DNA from: Halopseudomonas nanhaiensis
GTDB lineage: Bacteria; Pseudomonadota; Gammaproteobacteria; Pseudomonadales; Pseudomonadaceae
Length of the DNA: 64,000 bases
Direction: 5' to 3'
Assembly: GCF_020025155.1 (NCBI RefSeq)
Contig: NZ_CP073751.1
Location: 620,001 to 684,000 of the forward strand
Shown: positions 17,623 to 26,226 of the stretch, piece by piece
Numbering within the stretch: position 1 is the stretch's first letter
Layout: every line of letters starts with the position of its first letter
The notes under the pieces: generated by a model
Told to the model about the DNA's origin: nothing
Databases searched by the model: none
The model's input: only the letters and a program-made list of their open reading frames with translations
Made by a program: the position numbers and the translations under genes

Positions 17623-18210
17623 ATGAACACGATCCAGGATAAACGCGCGCGCATTCTTGCGGCTGGCACCGAGGCCATGTTGCTCAAGGGGTACAACGGT
17701 ACCGGGGTGCAGGAGATCACCCAGGGGGCAGGTGTGCCCAAGGGGTCGTTCTATCACTATTTCGAGAGCAAGGAAGACTTCGCCATCCAGGCGCTGCACT
17801 TCTATTACACTCCTCGGCTGGAGCGTTTCGCTCAGGCGTTGAGTGCGCCGGACGCCGGGCCCCGCGAGCGGATCCTGCGTTTCTATCGAGATCTTGTGGG
17901 CTACTTTGCCAACCAGCAAGAGCCCACGCACCAGTGCTTCATCGGCAGCCTCTGTCACGAGAAGGCCGATGAAAGCCAGCCTATTGGCTATGCAGCCAGT
18001 GCCATCCTCCAGCGGTCCAGCGCTGTACTCGCCGAATGCCTGTCTGCTGCGCAGCAGCGGGGCGAGATCGCTGGCGATCAGGATCCGATGGAGCTGGCCA
18101 CGTTTATCGGCGCTGCCTGGGAGGGTGCCTTGTTACGCATGAAGGTCGATCGCCAGGTCGGCCCGCTGCGCACCTTCATCACGCAACTCGAGCGCCTGTT
18201 GCAACCTTGA
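17623..18210 (+). CDS. TetR-family transcriptional repressor (NemR-like)
   Basis: A 195-residue TetR-type repressor. The N-terminal HTH is KRARILAAGTEAMLLKGYNG ... GVPKGSFYHYFESKED, followed by a helical ligand domain with two cysteines (CFIGSLC) that resemble the redox-sensing region of NemR-type proteins. The ATG at 17623 is preferred as it starts the conserved N-terminus; another ATG at 17599 is in frame. It sits 72 nt upstream of an Old Yellow Enzyme gene on the same strand, the nemR-nemA arrangement. It probably represses that enzyme until electrophiles such as quinones or aldehydes modify it (inference from the pairing). Confidence 0.85.
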   Translation: MNTIQDKRARILAAGTEAMLLKGYNGTGVQEITQGAGVPKGSFYHYFESKEDFAIQALHFYYTPRLERFAQALSAPDAGPRERILRFYRDLVGYFANQQEPTHQCFIGSLCHEKADESQPIGYAASAILQRSSAVLAECLSAAQQRGEIAGDQDPMELATFIGAAWEGALLRMKVDRQVGPLRTFITQLERLLQP

Positions 18211-18213
18211 ACA

Positions 18214-18234
18214 CAGACCGAGACGACCGGTCAG
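18214..18234. promoter_or_regulatory. Probable TetR/NemR-type operator upstream of the ene-reductase
   Basis: CAGACCG-N7-CGGTCAG is a near-perfect inverted repeat (6 of 7 positions per arm) directly after the tetR gene. Just downstream TTGACA (18238-18243) could be a -35 box for a separate promoter of the reductase gene; no convincing -10 box is visible. Confidence 0.45.
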
Positions 18235-18282
18235 CTTTTGACATCGCATTGAATACAAACAGATCTACAAGGAGATTTTCGC

Positions 18283-19392
18283 ATGTCCGCAGATACCCGC
18301 CCTTTATTCGAATCGTTCGAGCTGGGTCCGCTCACCCTCAATAACCGCATCGTGATGGCCCCGATGACCCGCAATTTCTCGCCGCGTGGCGTGCCGAACG
18401 AGCAAGTGGTTGAATACTACCGTCGTCGCGCGGAATCCGGCGTCGGTTTGATCATCACCGAAGGCACCACCATTGATCATCAGGCGGCCAATGGGTATCC
18501 CAATGTTCCCGCATTCCACGGCGACGAGGCGTTGGCCGGCTGGAAGAAAGTTGTCGAGGCGGTCCATGCTGTCGGCGGCAAGATCGCTCCGCAGTTGTGG
18601 CATGTTGGTAACGTGCGTCGCCTGGGCACAGAGCCGAATGGTGAAGTGCCCGGCTATGGCCCAATGGACAAGATCAAGGACGGCAACAAGCTCGTTCATG
18701 GGATGACCAAGCAGGACATCGATGACGTCGTACAGGCGTTCGCCAAGGCGGCAAAGGATGCCAAGGCGATCGGTATGGACGCCATTGAACTGCACGGCGC
18801 CCACGGTTACCTGATCGACCAGTTCTTCTGGGAAGCCAGCAACCAGCGTGATGACGAGTACGGCGGCAGCATGGAAAACCGCGGCCGTTTCGCGGTGGAG
18901 ATCGTCCGTGCCGTGCGTGCAGCCGTTGGCCCGGATTATCCGATCATCTTCCGTTTCTCACAGTGGAAACAGCAGGATTACACCGCCCGCCTCGCACCCA
19001 CGCCCGAGCTGCTCGAGCAATTTCTCAAGCCGCTGTCCGAGGCTGGCGTGGACATCTTCCATTGCTCGCAGCGCCGTTTCTGGGAGCCGGAGTTCGAGGG
19101 ATCCGAGCTGAACCTGGCGGGCTGGGCACGCAAGATCACCGGCAAGCCGACCATTACCGTCGGTAGCGTCGGACTCGACGGCGAGTTCCTCGAGTTCATG
19201 GTCAAGACCGACAAGGTTGCGCAGACGCAGAATATCGACGGCCTGCTGGAGCGTCTGGGCAAGGGCGAGTTTGATCTGGTCGCAGTGGGCCGCGCGCTGA
19301 TCGTCGATCCGCAGTGGGCCGAGAAGGTGCGCGAAGGTCGCTTTGCGGACATCCTGCCGTTCAGCCGGGAAGCGCTGAAAACCCTCGCCTGA
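18283..19392 (+). CDS. Old Yellow Enzyme family ene-reductase (NADH:flavin oxidoreductase)
   Basis: A 369-residue FMN-dependent TIM-barrel oxidoreductase that reduces activated C=C bonds of enones, maleimides or nitro compounds in the cytoplasm. The family signature ELHGAHGYLIDQFFW followed by NQRDDEYGGS and ENRGRF is complete, as are the N-terminal LNNRIVMAPMTR and the FMN-phosphate loop near VAVGRALIVDP. AAGGAG lies about 9 nt before the ATG. The preceding TetR gene suggests induction by reactive electrophiles. It is NemA-like in context but diverges enough that I leave the symbol blank. Confidence 0.9.
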   Translation: MSADTRPLFESFELGPLTLNNRIVMAPMTRNFSPRGVPNEQVVEYYRRRAESGVGLIITEGTTIDHQAANGYPNVPAFHGDEALAGWKKVVEAVHAVGGKIAPQLWHVGNVRRLGTEPNGEVPGYGPMDKIKDGNKLVHGMTKQDIDDVVQAFAKAAKDAKAIGMDAIELHGAHGYLIDQFFWEASNQRDDEYGGSMENRGRFAVEIVRAVRAAVGPDYPIIFRFSQWKQQDYTARLAPTPELLEQFLKPLSEAGVDIFHCSQRRFWEPEFEGSELNLAGWARKITGKPTITVGSVGLDGEFLEFMVKTDKVAQTQNIDGLLERLGKGEFDLVAVGRALIVDPQWAEKVREGRFADILPFSREALKTLA

Positions 19393-19410
19393 TCCACCGG
19401 ACCCTTCGCC

Positions 19411-20628
19411 CTAGGCGCGGGGTCTGCTCCCGGCAGGTGCAATGGCCGCCGCGCTCGATCGCGTTGCGGCGGCTTTTTGCAGGTACCCGGCGAAGCGCTG
19501 AATGATCCCGTCCCAGGTCAGCTGGCAGGCGCTGTGTCGTGCATGCAGGCGTACGCCGCGAAGCCCTTCCACGTCCGCCATGAGCCATTGCAGATTGTCG
19601 AGAAACTGATGTTCGTCCGCAGCGGTCGCGACGCATCCGCTGTAACGATCGCTGATGTGCTGATTGGCAGCTGCCAGGTCGAACGCATTGACCGCAAGAC
19701 CGGATGCCATCGCCTCGAGCACCACATTGCCGAAGGTTTCGGTCAGGCTGGGGAACAGGAAAATGTCCGCGCTGGCATACAGGCGTGCGAGTTCCGGTCC
19801 GGTCAGGCTGCCGGTAAAGATCGCATCGGGAAGCTGTCTCTCAAGCTTGCGACGTAGCGGACCGGCCCCGGCCATCACCAGTCGCACGCGTCCCTCGTTG
19901 TTGACGCGTTGCTCGCTCACCGCCCGCCAACTGTGCACGAGCAGATCCAGATTTTTTTCACTTGCCAGTCTACCCACATACAGCAGTACCAGATCCTGCT
20001 CGCCGGCTTGCCAGCTTCTGCGCAAGCCGGCGTCGCGGTGCCGTGGATGGAAGCGCTCGGCGTCCACGCCGCGGCCAAGCATGGCGAGGTTCTGAATGCC
20101 CAGCCGTGCCAGTTCATTCTGCTGCGTCAGGCTCGCAGTGAGTGTGAGCGTTGACTGATTGTGGAACCAGCGAAGGTACGCGCCCGCCGCGCCGCCGAAC
20201 ATGCCCAGCCCGTAGTGCTCGGTGTACTGATGGAAATTGGTGTGGAAGCCGCTTACCACAGGTATTTCAAGGCGGCGCGCGGCGCGCAAGGCTGACCAAC
20301 CCAATGGCCCTTCGGTAGCGATATAGATGGAATCGGGCCGCTGACGCGTCCACAGTTGAGTCAGGAGCCGGCGCGCGCTACGCCCCACCTGCAGCTCCGT
20401 GTAGCGGGGCAGGGGCAGGCCCAAGACTCTCTGCTCGGACAGGTGCCCGGCCTCGTCCCGACCCGGGTATTCACCCGTCTGGGCCGGACGCACCAGTTCT
20501 ACCTGATGGCCGTGTTGCAGCAGTCCTTCGCACAGTCGGCCGAGCGTGTTGGCCACTCCGTTGACTTCGGGCGGATAGGTTTCGGTGACCAGTGCGTAGC
20601 GCTGGGGGCGGGAAGAGGGTGTTTTCAT
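19411..20628 (-). CDS. Glycosyltransferase family 1/4 protein
   Basis: A 405-residue GT-B glycosyltransferase. The N-terminal acceptor domain starts with ALVTETYPPEVNGVANTLGRL, and the donor domain has LLYVGRLASEKNLDLL and the EX7E-like segment FPSLTETFGNVVLEAMASG. Proteins of this type in Pseudomonas transfer a sugar to diacylglycerol or to another lipid or polyol, for example in glycolipid formation under phosphate limitation. The acceptor cannot be deduced here. It follows cysZ on the same strand with a gap of about 50 nt. Confidence 0.85.
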   Translation of the reverse strand: MKTPSSRPQRYALVTETYPPEVNGVANTLGRLCEGLLQHGHQVELVRPAQTGEYPGRDEAGHLSEQRVLGLPLPRYTELQVGRSARRLLTQLWTRQRPDSIYIATEGPLGWSALRAARRLEIPVVSGFHTNFHQYTEHYGLGMFGGAAGAYLRWFHNQSTLTLTASLTQQNELARLGIQNLAMLGRGVDAERFHPRHRDAGLRRSWQAGEQDLVLLYVGRLASEKNLDLLVHSWRAVSEQRVNNEGRVRLVMAGAGPLRRKLERQLPDAIFTGSLTGPELARLYASADIFLFPSLTETFGNVVLEAMASGLAVNAFDLAAANQHISDRYSGCVATAADEHQFLDNLQWLMADVEGLRGVRLHARHSACQLTWDGIIQRFAGYLQKAAATRSSAAAIAPAGSRPRA

Positions 20629-20681
20629 CGGACCATTCTGCGCCCGATGGGTGATCGATTTATGACGGAATTATTGCCGAT

Positions 20682-21425
20682 TTATGGCATTGGCAGCTCG
20701 CGTTCCCGCACCCACATGATGGTCGAGCCGGCCACAGCGGCAGGCATCACCAACAGATTTACCAATGGGATCAGCATTCCGAAGTACACCGGCAAACCAA
20801 ATCCGAGCGAGAGCAGCCGGCGCCCTCGCATCCAGCGCAGCATGTCGATGAAGGTGACCTTGTCATTGTCCGCCTGGTAATCCACATACTGTACAGCCAT
20901 CATCCAGACGCCAAATGCCAGCAGCAGAGGTGAAGCGACCAGATTCACCACCGGGACCAGCGTCAACGCCAGCAGTACCAGCAATCGCGGCAGGTAATAG
21001 GCAATCTTGCGCAGCTCCCGGCCGACGCTGCGAGGCACCACCATCAGTATCTCGCCATAGGTCGTCGGCGGGCTCACCAGGCCACGCTCCTGTTCGGCGA
21101 TCTTTTCCGCCAGGAATCCATAGAACGGCGAGGCGATCAGGTTCGCCAGAACGCTGAACCCGAAGAAGAGCGTCAGGATCACCACCAGCGCGAAGAGCGG
21201 CCAGAGCAACCATTCGACGAATCCGGCCCACTCCGGGAGGCTCGGAACCAGCCGGTCCATCCAGTAATTGAACTGGCGCGCACCGAAGCCGATCAGCGCG
21301 GCGAACAGCACCAGATTCAGCAGCAAGGGTATGAGCATGAACCGGCGCAGCCCTGGCCGGCGAATGATGCGCCAGCCCTCGCGGAAGTAGTCCGGACCAC
21401 GTAACGGATTCAAAGGGGCATTCAT
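20682..21425 (-). CDS. cysZ: Sulfate transporter CysZ
   Basis: A 247-residue inner-membrane protein of the EI24/CysZ family that lets sulfate in for cysteine synthesis. The N-terminal NPLRGPDYFREGWRIIRRPG and hydrophobic segments around residues 28-50, 70-95, 140-170 and 200-230 match the family and its usual length. No other sulfate gene is adjacent. It reads away from the peroxiredoxin gene. Confidence 0.9.
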   Translation of the reverse strand: MNAPLNPLRGPDYFREGWRIIRRPGLRRFMLIPLLLNLVLFAALIGFGARQFNYWMDRLVPSLPEWAGFVEWLLWPLFALVVILTLFFGFSVLANLIASPFYGFLAEKIAEQERGLVSPPTTYGEILMVVPRSVGRELRKIAYYLPRLLVLLALTLVPVVNLVASPLLLAFGVWMMAVQYVDYQADNDKVTFIDMLRWMRGRRLLSLGFGLPVYFGMLIPLVNLLVMPAAVAGSTIMWVRERELPMP

Positions 21426-21559
21426 GTTTGTGATTCCTTGATCGAGAACAGTGATCGGCGAGCCGATAGCGGTAAACTATGCACGCAATGCACTGATTGG
21501 AATACCTAACTTGCTGGCGGTGCCCTAAGATAGCCCCGCTCGATATCACAGGAGTTTAC

Positions 21560-22159
21560 ATGAGCGTACTGGTCAACCGTCCCGCCCCCGACTTCATCGC
21601 GCCGGCGGTTCTGGCTAACGGCAGCATCGTCGAGGATTTCGATTCCTCCACGCTGCGTGGCAAGTACGTGGTGGTGTTCTTCTGGCCATTGGACTTCACC
21701 TTCGTCTGCCCGTCCGAAATCATTGCGCACAACAATCGCATGGACAAGTTCAGGGCCCTAGGCGTCGAGGTGATCGGTGTCTCGATCGACTCCCAGTACA
21801 CCCACTTCGCCTGGCGCAATACCCCGGTGGAGAAAGGCGGCATCGGGCCGGTGGACTTTGTCATGGTCGCCGATGTGAAACACGAGATCACCCGTTCTTA
21901 TGGTATCGAGCATGCCGACGGTGTGGCGCTGCGGGCCTCCTTCCTCATTGACCGTGAAGGGATTGTTCAGCATCAGGTTGTCAACAACCTGGCGCTTGGA
22001 CGCGAGGTGGACGAGATGGTCCGCCTGATCGAAGCGCTGCAGTTCACCGAAGAGCACGGCGAGGTCTGCCCCGCTGGCTGGCGGAAGGGCCAGAAGGGCA
22101 TGAAGGCTGACGCCGAGGGCGTCGCGGCCTATCTTGCCGAGAACGCCGGCCAACTATGA
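21560..22159 (+). CDS. Typical 2-Cys peroxiredoxin
   Basis: A 199-residue thiol peroxidase of the AhpC/Prx1 group that reduces H2O2 and organic hydroperoxides. The peroxidatic Cys50 is in DFTFVCPSE and the resolving Cys170 in EHGEVCPAGW, followed by a C-terminal arm. CAGGAG precedes the ATG at 21560. Thioredoxin reductase lies immediately downstream, so the electron donor is probably thioredoxin rather than AhpF (inference from the neighbour). Confidence 0.93.
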   Translation: MSVLVNRPAPDFIAPAVLANGSIVEDFDSSTLRGKYVVVFFWPLDFTFVCPSEIIAHNNRMDKFRALGVEVIGVSIDSQYTHFAWRNTPVEKGGIGPVDFVMVADVKHEITRSYGIEHADGVALRASFLIDREGIVQHQVVNNLALGREVDEMVRLIEALQFTEEHGEVCPAGWRKGQKGMKADAEGVAAYLAENAGQL

Positions 22160-22223
22160 ATTCATTTTGCGAGCGGCGTCCGGAGTTCGTCCCCTTTTCC
22201 CGGTCTGCCGCTCCTTTTCTTGA

Positions 22224-23204
<981 letters not shown>

Positions 23205-23334
23205 TCGGGAGGCTGTCGGGGCCGCTGCGCTCCGGCAGCCCCGCGTTCCCGGCACCTTCCCATGGCCGCGCGGTCCTAACGTCTGGGCGCGTCGCGCCGA
23301 TTGATCTTTCTCGATTCTTTCTTGAGGTGTCGTG

Positions 23335-23649
23335 ATGAAACCACTCTCTCTCGTCGTCCTGTGTCTGCTGGGATTCGCATCCGCAGCGTCCGCCAGCAGT
23401 TTTGTTGGTACTACCGATACGATCGGTGCCTCCCTGGCCAATACAGTCGAAGGGACCACCAACATCACTTCCTCGGCCGCCAATGACAAGGTGGTGCTCG
23501 AAGCGCGGACCGATGCTGCGTCTTTTGTCGCCAGCCGGGGTGAAGTGCGTGGCGTTCGACTGGAAGCTGCGTTGAATCACATCAGAGCCACGCAGCCCCG
23601 TCTCGAGGCCAGTGACATGCAGCTGGCCGAAGCCATTCTGGCTCTTTGA
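23335..23649 (+). CDS. DUF2388 family small exported protein
   Basis: A 104-residue protein with a signal peptide (MKPLSLVVLCLLGFASAASA) and a short mature domain matching DUF2388, a family common in Pseudomonas with unknown function. The C-terminal helix EASDMQLAEAILAL is typical. GAGGTG precedes the ATG at 23335; a GTG directly before it is in frame. Its stop overlaps the TTG start of the next gene by four bases, so the two are translationally coupled. Confidence 0.8.
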   Translation: MKPLSLVVLCLLGFASAASASSFVGTTDTIGASLANTVEGTTNITSSAANDKVVLEARTDAASFVASRGEVRGVRLEAALNHIRATQPRLEASDMQLAEAILAL

Positions 23650-25601
23650 TCAGCGCCTCGCAGGCATTGCGATTTGCTGCTGTAGCGCTGGCGTTGTGGT
23701 GGTCGGCGGTGACGCAGGTTGCCGCCACCGAGCTGATGCTGGACGACTCCCGGCTGGATGATCGCCAGCGGCGGATCTCGTTCGAGCTCATCACCCAGGT
23801 ACGCCAGCACCTCCCTCCCGGGTTTCTTTCCGCGCTTGAACGCCCTGTCGAACTTGCCTGGAGCACGCGGCTACCGCCTCAGGTGATTGGCCGCGCAGGG
23901 GTGGATGGCCGCATTCTGCTCAATCGTCGCTGGCTCAGCTCGCTGGTGGTCGGAGAGCGGGTCGATCTGTTCGCCGCGCGCAACCATGGCTCACTGCAGG
24001 CCGAGCTGCTGGCAACCATCATTCATGAGCTGGCGCACCTGTATGACCGCGCCCGGGTCGGCCCGCCAGGTCAGCAAATGATGTTGCGTCGGTGTCGTTG
24101 GCAGAAGAACAGTGTCGGAACGGTGGGGCTCGCGCGGCAGTGTCGCGGTAACGCCGAGCGCAGACACACCTTCAGCGACGACCCGCGGCTCCTCGATCTC
24201 GCCGGATGGACAGAACAGGTTGGAGGGCGCGGTGAGCGCTTTGATGCCTCCGACCAGCCCGATCGCAGCCCCGATGCCTATGAACAGACCAGCCCGGCAG
24301 AATTTGTCGCGGTGAATCTGGAGTACTTCCTTCTGGATCCGGCGTACGCGTGTCGCAGACCAGCTCTGCACGCGTATTTCGCTCGACATTTTGGCTGGGC
24401 GCCGGCTTCTTTGCCCTGTGATCAAGGCGTTGCGTTCGTTCGGGGTGGCCTGAGCGACGATCAGGCGGCCGTCGGCTCGATCGACCCGGCGCGGGTATAT
24501 GCCGTGCATTACCTGCTGGCCGAGCCCAATCGCAACTGGGCCAGCCGCTGGGGTCACAGCATGCTGCGGCTGGTGATATGCGCCCCTGGTAGAGACCCCG
24601 GGCCCGACTGCCTTCTGGATCTGGACCATCACCTGGTGTTGTCATTTCGCGCGTTCGTCAATGCTCTGCAACTGTCCAGCTGGGACGGCCTGACGGGCGA
24701 GTATCCCTCCCGGCTGTTCATCCTTCCGCTGAGCCGGGTTGTCGACGAATACACAAGGCTTGAATTGAGAGGATTGCAGTCGATTCCATTGAAGCTGGAT
24801 GCGCACCAGCGGGCCGCTCTGGTGCGACAGGCCGCTCAGCTTCACTGGAGTTACGACGGGCGCTACTACTTCATCAGCAACAACTGCGCGGTCGAGACGC
24901 TACGTTTGCTGCGTATCGGCACTGCAGATGAGCGGCTGACCGGTTTGGAAAGCGTCACCCCTGTCGGGGCGCTGCAACTGCTTGATGCGCAGGGTATGGC
25001 CGATCCGGCGGTGCTGGACGACCGTCGCGCGGCGATGCGCGCGGGCTACTATTTCGACTCCCACCGCGAGCGGCAGGAGGCGATGCTCGAGGTGCTGGAG
25101 GACGAGCTGGGCCTGCGCTTCGATCATGTCGAGCAGTGGCTGGAACACCCTGCAGACGCTCGCCGCGCGCTGATAAGCCAGGTCGGGCAGCGCGGTGCCG
25201 CCGCGCTGCTGCTGCTCGAACAGGCCGCCCATGACAGGCAGGTTTTGCTCGCTCAGCAGGCGTTGCTCTCCGACTACCTCTCCCAGGCGGAAGCGTTGCA
25301 GGAGGCCGGGATGATGATGCAGGCGCTGGTGGGTAAAAGTACGTATTTCAGTCGACCAGCGCAGGTTCTGGACAGGGGTTACGGCCTGCCACAGCCCGAG
25401 GAGATAGCCGTACTCGAGCGTGAAGCGAGCGCACGCAAGCTCGAATGGCAGGCGCTGGCAGACGAGCTGGAGAACCGGCTTCCCGATCTGCTGGCGCCGG
25501 AGCGCCGAGCCGAGCTGGAAGGCGCCCGCCGTAATCTTGCATTGATTGCTGAGAGGCTGCGTGCACTGCATCGCCAGAATGGCGGGCTGACGCTTCCCTG
25601 A
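23646..25601 (+). CDS. DUF4105 (Lnb-like) exported protein with an N-terminal HELAH motif
   Basis: A 651-residue exported protein. It starts at a TTG overlapping the DUF2388 stop (TTGA), followed by a hydrophobic signal segment (residues 8-27). An N-terminal domain carries HELAH (residues 127-131), a zinc-protease-like HExxH. The central DUF4105/Lnb domain has a conserved histidine in RWGHSMLRL (His304) and cysteine in SNNCAVETL (Cys414), which look like a Cys-His pair of a papain-like fold. The C-terminal 150 residues are charged and helical. Function is unknown. An envelope or peptidoglycan role is plausible from location only. The frame is unbroken from the overlap point. Confidence 0.8.
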   Translation: MISASQALRFAAVALALWWSAVTQVAATELMLDDSRLDDRQRRISFELITQVRQHLPPGFLSALERPVELAWSTRLPPQVIGRAGVDGRILLNRRWLSSLVVGERVDLFAARNHGSLQAELLATIIHELAHLYDRARVGPPGQQMMLRRCRWQKNSVGTVGLARQCRGNAERRHTFSDDPRLLDLAGWTEQVGGRGERFDASDQPDRSPDAYEQTSPAEFVAVNLEYFLLDPAYACRRPALHAYFARHFGWAPASLPCDQGVAFVRGGLSDDQAAVGSIDPARVYAVHYLLAEPNRNWASRWGHSMLRLVICAPGRDPGPDCLLDLDHHLVLSFRAFVNALQLSSWDGLTGEYPSRLFILPLSRVVDEYTRLELRGLQSIPLKLDAHQRAALVRQAAQLHWSYDGRYYFISNNCAVETLRLLRIGTADERLTGLESVTPVGALQLLDAQGMADPAVLDDRRAAMRAGYYFDSHRERQEAMLEVLEDELGLRFDHVEQWLEHPADARRALISQVGQRGAAALLLLEQAAHDRQVLLAQQALLSDYLSQAEALQEAGMMMQALVGKSTYFSRPAQVLDRGYGLPQPEEIAVLEREASARKLEWQALADELENRLPDLLAPERRAELEGARRNLALIAERLRALHRQNGGLTLP

Positions 25602-25873
25602 GCCGCTCCGGCAGACGTGTGTTTCCAGGATCAGTCCAGCCCGATCCTGATCTACCGCGCACCGTTATGTTCGACGCGCAGACTCAGATCACCGTGCGGA
25701 GCCAGCTTGAGCCTGAACTATATCGACGGCGCTGGATGGCGTGCGCAATCCCTGCTCGCCCGCAAAAGCGGATCGATACACGCTCGTTCTTTGCTAAGGA
25801 GGTTGGTGCGCGCGGACATACGCAGAACGTCAGACAGGGAGTCAGACTTCGGGTCATACAGGGAAGTTGAAAT

Positions 25874-25894
25874 CACCATCCCGAAAGGATGGTG
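25874..25894. other. Hairpin overlapping the left att site
   Basis: A perfect 8-bp stem CACCATCC/GGATGGTG (25874-25881 with 25887-25894) has loop CGAAA. It directly abuts the 13-bp att core. It may be the old terminator downstream of tRNA-Leu before the island inserted, although no T-run follows. Confidence 0.5.
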
Positions 25895-25907
25895 CTCGGG
25901 GGAGAAT
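25888..25907 (+). repeat. attL-like duplication of the tRNA-Leu 3' end
   Basis: The core CTCGGGGGAGAAT (25895-25907) is identical to 36086-36098 inside tRNA-Leu. The flanking GATGGTG also matches after a one-base gap (36078-36084), so the CCA end is included. The missing C would break the tRNA acceptor stem, as expected for a copy no longer under selection. Confidence 0.65.
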
Positions 25908-25962
25908 GAAACCGTTGCGTTAAGCCTATGATTATAAAGGCAATAATTGAGTTTTACTTTTT

Positions 25963-25972
25963 ATCTACTCAC
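25963..25972 (+). repeat. Arm-type repeat ATCTACTCAC, left end
   Basis: One copy of ATCTACTCAC, extended to ATCTACTCACAG, lies 56 bases inside the left att core. The same 12 bases occur inverted at the right end. It is a probable arm site for the integrase. Confidence 0.5.
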
Positions 25973-26226
25973 AGATATACGCACATTTACAAAGGGTGAG
26001 CCGACCGTCTATCGAGTTGTTTCCCCACAAGTGCCACGGCGCTGTAAGCGATTCAACCGTAATCTTTTACACCCGAAAATTCGATCAGTTCAAGCCGGCT
26101 GGATTTAGACGCAAGCCTAGCAATAATGACGTACTATCGCCGTGGAGGGCCGTTAGGCCTCTTGTCAGCTCTTGCAAACGATAACGCCTGGTTTTGGCTC
26201 AATTTCTCTTATCATAGTGTTCATCT

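Larger units (their letters stand above)
25602..26226. other. Gene-free stretch holding attL and the left arm site
   Basis: This 625-nt spacer separates the DUF4105 gene from the STAND cargo gene. It contains a hairpin at 25874-25894, the left att-like sequence (25888-25907), one arm-type repeat (25963-25972), and a sharp change to AT-rich sequence from about 25925. Short frames here lack ribosome sites and coding character. No clear promoter for the cargo gene is visible; the AT-rich 60 nt before its ATG probably hold it. Confidence 0.6.

Noticed and set aside
25888-25907. A second tRNA-Leu or tRNA pseudogene at the left end
   Set aside because: Only about 20 bases match; no anticodon or D-arm is present, so it is an att copy.
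25617-25931. Short frames in the spacer left of the island
   Set aside because: No ribosome site, arginine-rich or frame-dependent composition, and one runs across the att site.
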